IMG/VR virus record: IMGVR_UViG_3300025697_000021
Span: 1 to 64,000 of that record
Source of the DNA: a virus
Length of the DNA stretch: 64,000 bases
Direction: 5' to 3' (one strand)
Both the position numbers and the translations under genes were made by a program. The notes under the pieces are model-generated. The model made no database searches, had not been told where the DNA came from, and worked only from the letters and a program-made list of their open reading frames with translations. Shown here piece after piece: positions 1-6,470 of this stretch. How positions within the stretch are numbered: position 1 is the stretch's first letter; every line of letters begins with the position of its first letter.

Positions 1-49
1 ATTCTGGACAGGGACCGTGATCCATTATGTCGGTTACTGTGAAATTCAT
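1..49 (-). CDS. Start of an Ala-rich-family protein (partial)
   Basis: Only the first 16 codons are in the window; the gene runs off the left edge. The encoded start (MNFTVTDIM, then PCP) is nearly identical to the genes at 2412-2903 and 2972-3451 and related to 16602-17129, so this is a fourth member of that family. The leader GGGAGAAG and the upstream promoter are also copied from the 2903 gene (58-bp exact repeat). Function unknown. Confidence 0.75.
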   Translation of the reverse strand, partial: MNFTVTDIMDHGPCPE

Positions 50-80
50 TGTTCTTCTCCCTTGTTCGTTCTGCGTCCTA
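23..80. repeat. 58-bp direct repeat, copy 1 (other copy 2877-2934)
   Basis: Bases 23-80 are identical to 2877-2934. The repeat spans the first codons, the ribosome binding site and the leader up to the -10 box of two paralogous genes, so it is a duplicated start cassette. Confidence 0.9.
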
Positions 81-85
81 TAGAT

Positions 86-114
86 AACATAACTCAGGTG
101 GGATCGGATGTCAA
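86..114 (-). promoter_or_regulatory. Sigma-70-type promoter
   Basis: On the minus strand: TTGACA (109-114), 17-bp spacer, TATGTT (86-91). It lies inside the last codons of the 94-762 gene and points at the partial gene at 49. Confidence 0.8.
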
Positions 115-762
115 GGGGCTATTATCTTCCTCAAGTCTCTTGATCTTATCATCCATCATTCGGATCATCCTAGCCTCAAGGCTTGCAAAGTCTATCTTCC
201 GGAGTATCTTCTCTTCAATCTCTTCAAGGGTCCAAGTGTCATTCACAGGTGGCAGGTTCTGCATTTCTGGCGTTAGCCTACCTACTCGCCTCCCGGTAGG
301 AGATACTAGACAAGTCCTAGAGTCCTTCTCAATTCTGGAAGTCAGTAGCAGGTTTTGCTCTTGAACATACCTAAGAAGCTCCTCCTTCTCCAGAATAATC
401 TCTTGGAATGATTCAATAGCGTAATCCTTATTCTCAATAGAGTCTCTAGCCTCAGTAAGTGATTTCGCATATTCCAGTTTCCGCTCATTCACAACGATAT
501 TGAGCTTCCGCAATGATTCATTATGCGCCTTAAGGGATTCAATTGTATTATACGCTTCTTGAAGTTCAGAAACCTCAGCACTGAGCGCTGAGGTTTCTTT
601 GGTCAATACTCTATTAGTCTCCATGAGTTCTTCGTTAGTCTCCGCTAGCTCCTCAATTCGGGCGGACTGTGCCATTTGGATAGTTATGTTGCTATCTCTC
701 TTACAGTAGTCCGCAAGTTCGTGATCCTTAGCCTCATCAGGTACAATATTCCAAGGTTGCAT
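94..762 (-). CDS. Coiled-coil protein, unknown function
   Basis: 222 residues, almost entirely heptad-like and rich in Glu, Leu, Ser and Asn from about residue 30 to 150, then a linker and a second helical part ending EARMIRMMDDKIKRLEED. That C-terminal segment is repeated as the 32-residue gene at 9179-9277. The start overlaps the preceding stop (TAATG) with GGAG eight bases upstream. The last codons contain the next promoter. No enzyme motif is visible; a structural or scaffolding early protein is possible but unproven. Confidence 0.7.
   Translation of the reverse strand: MQPWNIVPDEAKDHELADYCKRDSNITIQMAQSARIEELAETNEELMETNRVLTKETSALSAEVSELQEAYNTIESLKAHNESLRKLNIVVNERKLEYAKSLTEARDSIENKDYAIESFQEIILEKEELLRYVQEQNLLLTSRIEKDSRTCLVSPTGRRVGRLTPEMQNLPPVNDTWTLEEIEEKILRKIDFASLEARMIRMMDDKIKRLEEDNSPLTSDPT
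568..598. repeat. Intragenic hairpin, 12-bp stem
   Basis: Perfect 12-bp inverted repeat (568-579 with 587-598), 7-base loop, inside the coiled-coil gene. Confidence 0.85.
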
Positions 763-1031
763 TAGTTATTCTCCATCTCGTCTAGAACAATACCCTCCAG
801 GTATTGTTCTAATGTTATATTCTTGATAGACTCATTATGCTTCAGGTGATGCTTAATGAATCTGGCGATAGCTTCTCCTGACTCATGCTCCCAAAGGTCT
901 ACTGCGCTTTCCGCAGCTGCTACTCTACTTAGAAGAACAACCACCTCCTCTTTACGTAGGCTCATAGAGGCCTTGAGGTAGATAGTATAAGCAGATAGGA
1001 GTATTAATACAACTATTAAGAATCCCATCAT
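762..1031 (-). CDS. Small single-pass membrane protein
   Basis: About 89 residues. A hydrophobic segment (MGFLIVVLILLSAYTIYL) fills the N-terminus, followed by a soluble, charged helical part, so it is probably anchored in the inner membrane with the C-terminus inside. Two ATGs are in tandem (1031 and 1028). The site AAGGAG is better spaced from the second, so translation may start at 1028. The first overlaps the preceding stop by one base (TAATG). Function unknown. Confidence 0.65.
   Translation of the reverse strand: MMGFLIVVLILLSAYTIYLKASMSLRKEEVVVLLSRVAAAESAVDLWEHESGEAIARFIKHHLKHNESIKNITLEQYLEGIVLDEMENN
783..811. repeat. Intragenic hairpin, 12-bp stem
   Basis: Perfect 12-bp inverted repeat (783-794 with 800-811), 5-base loop, in the membrane-protein gene. 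Confidence 0.85.
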
Positions 1032-1207
1032 TATCTCCTTATACGGTCCAGTTCATTATATTCCAGCATAATGACATACTCATCCACCTTACCCAGTTCA
1101 TCTTTAACCTCATCTAGTTCTTCTTTCAGCGATTCATTCTCGCCGGTTAGGATTTCGATTGTTTGAGATAGTTTCTCAATTTTAAGCGTCAGTTGTTCTA
1201 CAGTCAT
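1031..1207 (-). CDS. Short coiled-coil protein, 58 aa
   Basis: A 58-codon frame with ATG at 1207 and TAA at 1031-1033. AAAGG lies just upstream of the start. The protein is a charged coiled coil (LTLKIEKLSQTIEIL, then EELDEVKDELGK). Its stop overlaps the start of the next gene, so the two are probably translationally coupled. It resembles the longer coiled-coil neighbours at 94-762 and 1735-2364 in composition. Function unknown. Confidence 0.65.
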   Translation of the reverse strand: MTVEQLTLKIEKLSQTIEILTGENESLKEELDEVKDELGKVDEYVIMLEYNELDRIRR

Positions 1208-1208
1208 G

Positions 1209-1733
1209 TTAGTTACCTTTTACTGGGAAAATTCCGGTTGCTTGCGTACAGCCATTTGAGCATTCAAACGACATTCCAGTATCATATGCTGGAGACTTAC
1301 AGTTGCTGCACATACAGTTCCACAAAGAAGAGTCATAAGCATCACGCTTTACAGTCTTAAGCAAGGTTCCAATCTGAGCAAGTGCAGCTTGCTTGTGAGT
1401 ATAGCAATCCTGAACAGCGTTTAAGAAGTCCGTACTCACAAAGAATAGGTTTCCTATAAGGTGAGGGTCAATGCTGTTACTGTGCCAACGAACCTTAGTA
1501 AAGCCAGTCCCGACCATAATAGGGCTGTCATCTACATAAATACAATTCTTATCGGAGTTATACACTAAGAAGTGTTCATAGTCACCTAAACGGTGTACGT
1601 CAGTAGCTTTAACTTCTTGCCCATCTTTCCAGGTAATGCCTGCGCCCAGAGAGGCTAGGTCGTCTAGGACTCCAAATAGATAGTACTTGTTGGTCCTATC
1701 TCCTGTATTAATTGTCAATGCAGAGAGGGCCAT
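1209..1733 (-). CDS. Zinc-ribbon family protein, paralog 1
   Basis: 174 residues from ATG 1733, preferred because AGAGGA lies eight bases upstream; an earlier in-frame ATG at 1766 is inside the preceding gene. The C-terminus carries CSNC, 12 residues, then CSNGC, a four-cysteine metal site. The same layout (C-x2-C, 11-13 residues, C-x3-C at the extreme C-terminus, after a variable N-terminal domain) recurs at 8444-8956 and 14455-14913, making a three-member family. Role unknown. Confidence 0.65.
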   Translation of the reverse strand: MALSALTINTGDRTNKYYLFGVLDDLASLGAGITWKDGQEVKATDVHRLGDYEHFLVYNSDKNCIYVDDSPIMVGTGFTKVRWHSNSIDPHLIGNLFFVSTDFLNAVQDCYTHKQAALAQIGTLLKTVKRDAYDSSLWNCMCSNCKSPAYDTGMSFECSNGCTQATGIFPVKGN

Positions 1734-1734
1734 T

Positions 1735-2364
1735 TTAGTTATCCTCTGTATGTTGTATTCTCTCATCTAGATCAGCTAGAGAGATTGCTACTTCTTCTCT
1801 AAACTTGGTCAGTTCTTTGACGCAGACCTTGAAGTCCATTGACTCTTCTAGATCTTTAAGAGTTAGTTCAATGCTCTCCAGTGTGGCTAGCATGGTTATT
1901 CTGAACCGGTCCATCTCGTTAATCCTCCGACCGACCGCTGTTTGACTGTTGACTATCTCCGTCACTCTGTCATTGCTCATATCCATGTACTGGTTGAGCG
2001 TGAACGCCAGGTCATTAATCCTATCGGTCTGCTGCGGGTCTTTGGCATTACGTAGGATCATTAGCATACTCTTTAGGTCACTGATCTCATCTACAAATGC
2101 TCGGTCTGAGGCGACATGAGCATCTAGCTCTTGGTTCTTTTCTTGTAAGAGGAGACTTAACTCATCATTAGCCGACCATAGCGCATGATTGTTAGCGTCA
2201 GCATCCATGAGATCAAATGATAGCTTCTCGTTTAGGGCGCGGAGTTCTGAAATCTTTTCTACAAATAGAGCATCCTTCTCATAATGCTGCGCCAACTCTT
2301 GCTTTAGTTTCTCGTTTTGAGAGCGGATGTTTAGAATGTCTTGAAGAGTGGATGTACATTTCAT
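1735..2364 (-). CDS. Coiled-coil protein, unknown function
   Basis: 209 residues, mostly alpha-helical with heptad spacing (segments around residues 15-40, 60-90 and 110-150) and many Asp and Asn. AGGAG lies seven bases before ATG 2364 and a promoter sits at 2404-2432, so this is the first gene of a short operon that continues through 1733, 1207, 1031 and 762. No catalytic or DNA-binding motif is seen. Confidence 0.65.
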   Translation of the reverse strand: MKCTSTLQDILNIRSQNEKLKQELAQHYEKDALFVEKISELRALNEKLSFDLMDADANNHALWSANDELSLLLQEKNQELDAHVASDRAFVDEISDLKSMLMILRNAKDPQQTDRINDLAFTLNQYMDMSNDRVTEIVNSQTAVGRRINEMDRFRITMLATLESIELTLKDLEESMDFKVCVKELTKFREEVAISLADLDERIQHTEDN

Positions 2365-2403
2365 TTTTATTCTCCTGTTTGGGGGGTTTCCTTATCTATA
2401 GAT

Positions 2404-2432
2404 AATATAAGTCAGGTTATTCCGGATGTCAA
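2404..2432 (-). promoter_or_regulatory. Sigma-70-type promoter
   Basis: TTGACA (2427-2432), 17 bp, TATATT (2404-2409) on the minus strand. It overlaps the last codons and stop of the gene ending at 2412 and drives the 2364 gene. Confidence 0.85.
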
Positions 2433-2903
2433 GTCGTATTCAGCCTCATGCATTTCTACCAGTTTTAGGAGAAGTCTTTCTAGTTCCTCGTTTCGTGTTT
2501 TAGTCCAATCAGCATCAGCAGCCCAATAAGCAGCAGCAGTAGTAGCAGCATTAGAAGCATAAGTAGCAGCATCAGCAGCATAATCAGCAGCATAATCAGC
2601 ATTAGTAGTAGCAGTAGCAGCCCAATAATCAGCATTAGTAGCAGCAGCAGCAGCCCAATAAGCAGTAGCAGTAGCAGTAGCATGTTTTCCTGCTTCGTCT
2701 ACACAGTAGTCAGCCCAGCTGACTACTGTGGCTCTTGATGCTAGTCTAACAGCTATCCAAATACGATCTCTAGCGCTAATACCAAGGCTACAAATCTCTC
2801 TAAATGTCAGATCTTCTCTTCCTGCCCAGAGTTCGGTTACTACTTCTTCCGTGTAACTAGGGCAGGGTTTTTTGTTCATTATGTCGGTTACTGTGAAATT
2901 CAT
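2412..2903 (-). CDS. Ala-rich helical repeat protein, family member 2
   Basis: 163 residues. A conserved head (FTV-DI, PCPSYTEE, LTFRE, RDRIWIAVRLAS, SWADYC) is followed by about 65 residues of almost pure Ala with regularly placed Tyr/Trp, Thr, Asn and Asp (for example AAYWAADAD), then a charged tail (TKTRNEELERLLLK). The Ala tract is coded by GCA/GCT-like triplets that read as poly-Leu in the next frame. Head and tail are shared with 2972-3451, the head with 16602-17129 and the partial gene at 49. Probably a long amphipathic helix; function unknown. Confidence 0.75.
   Translation of the reverse strand: MNFTVTDIMNKKPCPSYTEEVVTELWAGREDLTFREICSLGISARDRIWIAVRLASRATVVSWADYCVDEAGKHATATATAYWAAAAATNADYWAATATTNADYAADYAADAATYASNAATTAAAYWAADADWTKTRNEELERLLLKLVEMHEAEYDLTSGIT
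2702..2730. repeat. Intragenic hairpin, 13-bp stem
   Basis: Perfect 13-bp inverted repeat with 3-base loop, covering the SWADYC codons. The same hairpin recurs in the paralog at 3247-3275. Confidence 0.85.
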
Positions 2904-2934
2904 TGTTCTTCTCCCTTGTTCGTTCTGCGTCCTA
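2877..2934. repeat. 58-bp direct repeat, copy 2
   Basis: Identical to 23-80; start cassette of the 2412-2903 gene. Confidence 0.9.
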
Positions 2935-2939
2935 TCTAT

Positions 2940-2968
2940 AATATAACTCAGGTGGGTGAGGATGTCAA
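2940..2968 (-). promoter_or_regulatory. Sigma-70-type promoter
   Basis: TTGACA (2963-2968), 17 bp, TATATT (2940-2945). It starts four bases after the stop of the 2972 gene and drives the 2903 gene. Confidence 0.85.
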
Positions 2969-2971
2969 GTC

Positions 2972-3451
2972 TTATTCAGCCTCGTGCATCTCTATCAGTT
3001 TGGATAAGAAGCGCTCTAGTTCCTCGTTTCGTGTTTTAGTCCAATCAGCATCAGCAGCCCAATAAGCAGCAGCAGTAGTAGCAGCAGCATCAGCAGCCCA
3101 ATAAGCAGCATCAGCATCAATAGCAGCAGCATAAGCATAAGCAGAAGTAGCAGAAGCAGCATAAGCAGCAGCAGCATTAGTAGCAGCATCAGCAGCATAA
3201 TCAGCAGCAGAAGCAGAAGCAGAAGCATGTTTTTGTGCTTCTGCTGCACAGTAGTCAGCCCAGCTGACTACTGTGGCTCTTGATGCTAGTCTAACAGCTA
3301 TCCAAATACGATCACCTACGTCGATGTCAAGGGTGCATACCTCTCTAAATGTTAGCTCTTCTCTTCCTGCCCAGAGTTCGGTTACTACTTCTTCCGTGTA
3401 ACTAGGGCAGGGTTCTTTGTTCATTATGTCTTTTACTGTAAATTTCTTCAT
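2972..3451 (-). CDS. Ala-rich helical repeat protein, family member 3
   Basis: 159 residues, same plan as 2412-2903: head with PCPSYTEE, LTFRE, DRIWIAVRLAS and SWADYC, about 60 residues of Ala-rich repeat with Tyr, Asp, Ser and Trp, and a tail with KTRNEELERFL. Head and tail are nearly identical between the two while the Ala tract differs in order and length, as expected if the tract expands and contracts by slippage. It has its own promoter at 3486-3514. Function unknown. Confidence 0.75.
   Translation of the reverse strand: MKKFTVKDIMNKEPCPSYTEEVVTELWAGREELTFREVCTLDIDVGDRIWIAVRLASRATVVSWADYCAAEAQKHASASASAADYAADAATNAAAAYAASATSAYAYAAAIDADAAYWAADAAATTAAAYWAADADWTKTRNEELERFLSKLIEMHEAE
3247..3275. 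repeat. Intragenic hairpin, 13-bp stem
   Basis: Perfect 13-bp stem, 3-base loop; same sequence as 2702-2730. Confidence 0.85.
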
Positions 3452-3485
3452 TTTAATACCTTGTTTGTTTTACATCCTATCTATA

Positions 3486-3514
3486 ATAATAGAGCTGCTC
3501 AGTTAGATTGTCAA
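3486..3514 (-). promoter_or_regulatory. Sigma-70-type promoter
   Basis: TTGACA (3509-3514), 17 bp, TATTAT (3486-3491), three bases after the stop of the 3518 gene; drives 2972-3451. Confidence 0.88.
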
Positions 3515-3517
3515 GCC

Positions 3518-3751
3518 CTAATCTTCTAGATCCTGATATTCTTCCAATTCAGTTAGAACATCCTGGAGGTTCTGTCCCAGAACCTCCAGCCTCCCGTGCC
3601 AATAACCTGCCATGAAGCGTTCTTTCTCTGATAGTTCTTCTTTCGCTGATTTCTTCTGACCTCTCTTAGCTGCTTTAATAGACCGGACGATACCTTCCTT
3701 AGTATGGTCGAGTTCTTTCTTCTTACGATCTCTTACTTCCCATTCTCTCAT
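3518..3751 (-). CDS. Small charged helical protein
   Basis: 77 residues, strongly basic in the first half (RDRKKKELDH, KAAKRGQKKSAKEE) and acidic at the end (LTELEEYQDLED). AAGGA precedes ATG 3751 and a promoter lies at 3785-3812, so it is a single-gene unit. The basic part could bind nucleic acid, but no known fold is recognised. Confidence 0.65.
   Translation of the reverse strand: MREWEVRDRKKKELDHTKEGIVRSIKAAKRGQKKSAKEELSEKERFMAGYWHGRLEVLGQNLQDVLTELEEYQDLED
3563..3589. repeat. Intragenic hairpin, 12-bp stem
   Basis: Perfect 12-bp stem with 3-base loop, in the 3518-3751 gene. Confidence 0.85.
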
Positions 3752-3784
3752 TTGAAAGTCCTTTTCGGTTGGTGCCTACTTACA

Positions 3785-3812
3785 ATTATAAGCATACTGG
3801 GTTTGAAGTCAA
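3785..3812 (-). promoter_or_regulatory. Sigma-70-type promoter
   Basis: TTGACT (3807-3812), 16 bp, perfect TATAAT (3785-3790); drives 3518-3751. Confidence 0.8.
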
Positions 3813-3816
3813 GCGG

Positions 3817-4155
3817 TTATTGATAATCCATTTCTACCAGAAAGTAGTCAATTTGGGCATCTGGGCTGAGGATGGTCTGACCAGGCATAACTCGCGGGCC
3901 TGAGTACTGGCAGACTATCATATTGTCGCCGTCTCGTAGCTTGACGGTCTCTCTGTTGAATCGAATGTTCATGTCCAGGTCATCACTGACTAGGTTAGCA
4001 ATATCTCTATTACCCAGGACAGATTTATAGTCTCCCGTTCCGATTTTATCCTGTGCTCCATCTTGGCTTATTTTAGTTACTCTAAAATCAGATACGATTC
4101 CTTGTTTGGCAGATTCGATCATATTCAATGAGAAGGTATTTCCAATAAAATTCAT
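3817..4155 (-). CDS. Hypothetical protein, 112 aa
   Basis: Start placed at ATG 4155 because AAGGAG lies seven bases upstream; an upstream in-frame ATG at 4203 is inside the previous gene. The protein alternates short strands and turns (NTFSLNMIES, RETVKLRDGDNMIVCQYSG) and looks like a small beta-rich domain. Last gene of the 4585-4379-4155 operon, whose first two members are small membrane proteins. Function unknown. Confidence 0.65.
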   Translation of the reverse strand: MNFIGNTFSLNMIESAKQGIVSDFRVTKISQDGAQDKIGTGDYKSVLGNRDIANLVSDDLDMNIRFNRETVKLRDGDNMIVCQYSGPRVMPGQTILSPDAQIDYFLVEMDYQ

Positions 4156-4166
4156 TTTATTTCTCC

Positions 4167-4379
4167 TTAGTTGATTAGGTTTCCGAAAGTGTCTCTTCCC
4201 CAATCTAGTAGGGGATTCCAGTCTTTAGGGAATAGTTCTTGAACTATTCCCAGGTGCGTTGCTACTGTGTAAACTGAGTACAGGCACATAAATACGCACA
4301 TATACTTGAGAAACTTACCCATATCTGAGCCTACACTCAATGCAAAGAAAGCAATTGTACAGAGTATCGCGAATGTCAT
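4167..4379 (-). CDS. Small membrane protein, 70 aa
   Basis: Start at ATG 4379, six bases after AAGGAGG; a longer version from 4460 would overlap the preceding gene. Two hydrophobic segments (MTFAILCTIAFFALSVG and a Met/Cys-rich one near residues 28-45) suggest two membrane passes, followed by a soluble tail with PKDWNPLLDWG. Function unknown. Confidence 0.6.
   Translation of the reverse strand: MTFAILCTIAFFALSVGSDMGKFLKYMCVFMCLYSVYTVATHLGIVQELFPKDWNPLLDWGRDTFGNLIN
4228..4251. repeat. Intragenic inverted repeat, 11 bp arms
   Basis: Arms 4228-4238 and 4241-4251 match perfectly with two bases between, inside the small membrane-protein gene. Confidence 0.8.
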
Positions 4380-4393
4380 TCTAATCCTCCTTA

Positions 4394-4585
4394 TTAACAG
4401 GTTCTTCTTGGTGAAACCGCTGCCCAGATTACTAAGGCGAACCAGACAAGGCCCGTCCAACCAAAGAACAGATTGAGGAAGAAGATAAGGCCTGCGTTCT
4501 CCTTACCTTGAGCAACGTGAGCTGGGAGGAAGTAAAGCCAGATACCTAGAAGTGTAAATAATAGAAGTGTAAATCCTGATAACAT
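4394..4585 (-). CDS. Small membrane protein, about 63 aa
   Basis: Two hydrophobic segments (LSGFTLLLFTLLGIWLYF and LIFFLNLFFGWTGLVWFALVI) joined by a short polar loop, so two membrane passes. Two ATGs occur (4591 and 4585); AGGAG is seven bases from the second and only one or two from the first, so 4585 is preferred. First gene after the promoter at 4633-4661. Function unknown. Confidence 0.6.
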   Translation of the reverse strand: MLSGFTLLLFTLLGIWLYFLPAHVAQGKENAGLIFFLNLFFGWTGLVWFALVIWAAVSPRRTC

Positions 4586-4632
4586 TTTCATTCTCCTTTT
4601 AGTTCGTTTATTTGTTCTGCGTCCTATCTATA

Positions 4633-4661
4633 ATAATAGGGCTTCTAGTTCTGGATGTCAA
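4633..4661 (-). promoter_or_regulatory. Sigma-70-type promoter
   Basis: TTGACA (4656-4661), 17 bp, TATTAT (4633-4638). The stop codon of the 4658-5347 gene is part of the -35 box. Drives the 4585-4379-4155 operon. Confidence 0.9.
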
Positions 4662-5347
4662 TAGATACTTGCAATGTTTTTAAACTTAGCATGAGTAACG
4701 ATTGTCACCTGCTCTTCGATGCTCTGGATCTTCCCCCGTAGGTTTGCTGCAAACCCTTGTGTAGCCAGCGGAATAGACCAGTCTAGATCCCTTCCGATAG
4801 TATTGAGCCAAGTCAGAGATACTAGCGACTCCTCGGAAGTTTTAAACCAGACTCTTTCGTTCTGGTCATTGATACACATGAAGCAGAAGTCCTGTGCTCC
4901 TGAGTTCCTGTTGTCCCGGCTCTGTACACTCATTATCTGGAACCTACCCATATCAATCATAGCTCCCATAGGACCGGGGTACCCCGTGATGGGCTTCTTC
5001 CTAGGCATACTGAGAGGCATTCTACAAACTAGCTCCTTTTCATAAGTGGCTACCAGTACTCCACATGAGCACCTATGAAAGCCGCCATGAAGATCCTCTA
5101 TAGGTATTCGTACGCTACAATTTGGGCAAGAAACACCTAAGGTGTTAGATACTCTTCGTTTAGGGTTTATGAAAGAAGGTCGAGTCTTGGTTATTAGATA
5201 ATCTGCTAGGCAGAGCGTTTCTCTGAAATAGAGTACTTCGTCATGCATCGAAAACACTAAAGAGCATTCACAAGTAGCTATATTGTGAAGAGGCTCGAAT
5301 TCAGGAACATCTCTCCCACAAAGTGGACACTTTGTTTGGTTAGTCAT
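4658..5347 (-). CDS. Protein with two zinc-ribbon-like modules
   Basis: 229 residues. The N-terminus has CPLCG then CEC about 20 residues on, and a second set CPNC then CSCG near residues 75-95, each a plausible four-Cys metal site. The C-terminal half has no recognised motif. AGGAG is six bases before ATG 5347. It follows the 58-residue zinc gene at 5362-5538 in one operon. Possibly a nucleic-acid- or protein-binding adaptor; not identified. Confidence 0.65.
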   Translation of the reverse strand: MTNQTKCPLCGRDVPEFEPLHNIATCECSLVFSMHDEVLYFRETLCLADYLITKTRPSFINPKRRVSNTLGVSCPNCSVRIPIEDLHGGFHRCSCGVLVATYEKELVCRMPLSMPRKKPITGYPGPMGAMIDMGRFQIMSVQSRDNRNSGAQDFCFMCINDQNERVWFKTSEESLVSLTWLNTIGRDLDWSIPLATQGFAANLRGKIQSIEEQVTIVTHAKFKNIASIY

Positions 5348-5361
5348 TGGGGTCTCCTGGA

Positions 5362-5538
5362 TTATTTGAGTCGTTTATTGAACTTGGTGATCTCGAAGGG
5401 GACGGTCAAATCTGGGTTCTGTCTAGCATGTGCTCTATCGCATCTCTCACATACCCAATGGCATTCCTTTTTACGCCACGCTCGAATATAGACTAGGTGT
5501 TTTACGATTGCGCCACATTTCATACATGTCTCTTTCAT
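5362..5538 (-). CDS. 58-aa zinc-finger protein
   Basis: ATG 5538 is preceded by AAGGAG and the frame ends with TAA at 5362-5364. The protein starts MKETCMKCG and has a second CERC pair about 22 residues later, a compact C2-C2 zinc knuckle with basic residues between (RAWRKKECHW). Fifteen bases separate it from the following zinc-ribbon gene. Probably a small nucleic-acid-binding phage protein. Confidence 0.65.
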   Translation of the reverse strand: MKETCMKCGAIVKHLVYIRAWRKKECHWVCERCDRAHARQNPDLTVPFEITKFNKRLK

Positions 5539-5574
5539 TTTTAACTCCTTAGTTAAAATGGGTTACTTACTTAG

Positions 5575-5603
5575 ACCTTAGCAGGTCGATAACTGGCTGT
5601 CAA
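5575..5603 (-). promoter_or_regulatory. Possible sigma-70 promoter (weak -10)
   Basis: TTGACA (5598-5603) with TAAGGT (5575-5580) 17 bp downstream. The -35 is perfect and the location, four bases after a stop, fits the local pattern, but the -10 is poor. Confidence 0.4.
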
Positions 5604-5606
5604 CAT

Positions 5607-5801
5607 TTATCTCCTTTTTCCAAAAGATGCTAACTCACCTTCTAGTTCTTTAACTTGTTTCCAGCATAGAGCATCAGTATGTTCAAGTTTGAACAGTTTC
5701 TCTTCTGCTACTCTTAGGTCTTTACTACTGAAGTTTGCAGCTATCATCAGTAGTCCTACTATAATTACTAGAACGGTTATTACTTTATCTTTCGTATACA
5801 T
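5607..5801 (-). CDS. Small single-pass membrane protein, 64 aa
   Basis: Residues 6-24 (KVITVLVIIVGLLMIAANF) form one membrane segment; the rest is a charged helix (EEKLFKLEHTDALCWK) with basic end GKRR. Similar in plan to 762-1031 and 8289-8447. AAGGAG lies six bases before ATG 5801. Driven by a promoter inside the next upstream small gene (5853-5881). Function unknown. Confidence 0.65.
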   Translation of the reverse strand: MYTKDKVITVLVIIVGLLMIAANFSSKDLRVAEEKLFKLEHTDALCWKQVKELEGELASFGKRR

Positions 5802-5821
5802 CTTATCTCCTTAGCTTAGAC

Positions 5822-5920
5822 TCAGGTAAGCCAAATGCCTCCCGATACGAGTAAGATAGCACTTACCCAGTAGATTGTCAAGAGGCCAATCAGCTTTAAG
5901 AACACTATGAAGTCGCGCAT
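5822..5920 (-). CDS. 32-aa hydrophobic peptide
   Basis: ATG 5920 overlaps the stop of the preceding gene (TAATG). The product is almost entirely hydrophobic (FIVFLKLIGLLTIYWVSAIL), so it would be a single membrane helix. A promoter for the next gene lies inside it; the Leu-Thr-Ile codons read TTGACAATC. Coupling to the upstream membrane gene supports translation. Confidence 0.5.
   Translation of the reverse strand: MRDFIVFLKLIGLLTIYWVSAILLVSGGIWLT
5853..5881 (-). promoter_or_regulatory. Sigma-70-type promoter inside a small gene
   Basis: TTGACA (5876-5881), 17 bp, TATCTT (5853-5858); drives the 64-residue membrane protein at 5801. Confidence 0.75.
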
Positions 5921-6192
5921 TACTCGTCGTCATCCTCTCCTGGTGTGTCGCTGAAATGGTTGGCTACTGCGAAGATTGTTGTGAAGATGCCCAGAAGCAT
6001 CCAGAACCAATTACAAATCTTACCACTTACCGTATTCGGAGCCAGCTGCCCCAATGCTACAGAACCGATAATCCAAGAAAAGACACAAACCATCTCCCCG
6101 TACCGACCAAAGTAGTCTGGAGCAAAGTAGCAAACAGCAATCAAAAGAATGAGAGGCATGATAAATCCTTTTCGTTTTCGGGGAGGGTCCAT
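5920..6192 (-). CDS. Membrane protein, 90 aa, about three passes
   Basis: Three hydrophobic stretches (MPLILLIAVCYFAP, VCVFSWIIGSVALG, NWFWMLLGIFTTIFAV) and a highly acidic C-terminus (PGEDDDE). ATG 6192 follows GGAAGAGGG. An internal ATG at 6159 also has AAGGA at good spacing, so the protein may start there without the basic leader PPRKRKG. Promoter at 6210-6237. Function unknown. Confidence 0.6.
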   Translation of the reverse strand: MDPPRKRKGFIMPLILLIAVCYFAPDYFGRYGEMVCVFSWIIGSVALGQLAPNTVSGKICNWFWMLLGIFTTIFAVANHFSDTPGEDDDE

Positions 6193-6209
6193 TCCCTCTT
6201 CCTATATAT

Positions 6210-6237
6210 AATTTAACACACCTAGCCGGTGTGTCAA
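6210..6237 (-). promoter_or_regulatory. Sigma-70-type promoter
   Basis: TTGACA (6232-6237), 16 bp, TAAATT (6210-6215); drives the 6192 operon. Confidence 0.7.
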
Positions 6238-6281
6238 GTCATCCATCAATTTTAATAAGTTTTTATAAAGAAGCGTAGGCA

Positions 6282-6314
6282 GCCCACCTAGCAGCTCTTA
6301 GGAGCTAGGTGGGC
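6282..6314. terminator. Intergenic hairpin, possible terminator
   Basis: Perfect 11-bp GC-rich stem (6282-6292 with 6304-6314) in the 117-base gap between the 37-residue gene and the next promoter. On the minus strand it is followed by a loose T-rich stretch (CTTCTTTATAAAA) rather than a tight U run, so termination is likely but not certain. The rest of the gap holds nothing I recognise. Confidence 0.5.
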
Positions 6315-6354
6315 GCTACTATATAAACCCCAGGGACGAGCCCAGAGGAGTTAT

Positions 6355-6468
6355 CTAGAAGCTGTAGTTCAGTATAAGGAAGAGGATGATCAGCTGAATG
6401 GGGATAATTACGGAGAAGCGGGCTATAATACTGTTTACGGCAATCCTAGACGTTATCCATTGTGTCAT
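6355..6468 (-). CDS. 37-aa membrane peptide
   Basis: ATG 6468 follows AGGAG, which lies in the last codons of the 6471 gene, at 10 bases; stop TAG 6355-6357. About residues 18-34 (FSVIIPIQLIILFLIL) form a single membrane helix after a polar N-terminus. The last gene before the hairpin at 6282-6314. Confidence 0.5.
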   Translation of the reverse strand: MTQWITSRIAVNSIIARFSVIIPIQLIILFLILNYSF

Positions 6469-6470
6469 TT

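Noticed and set aside
2480-3249. Poly-Leu frames over the GCA-type repeat stretches, which also look at first like CRISPR-like or satellite DNA
   Set aside because: They are the shifted reading of the Ala tracts in the 2412-2903 and 2972-3451 genes, have no ribosome site, and there are no equal spacers.
4719-5045. Several plus-strand frames of 60-225 codons across the window
   Set aside because: They lie opposite well-supported minus-strand genes, lack ribosome sites and have shadow-frame composition.
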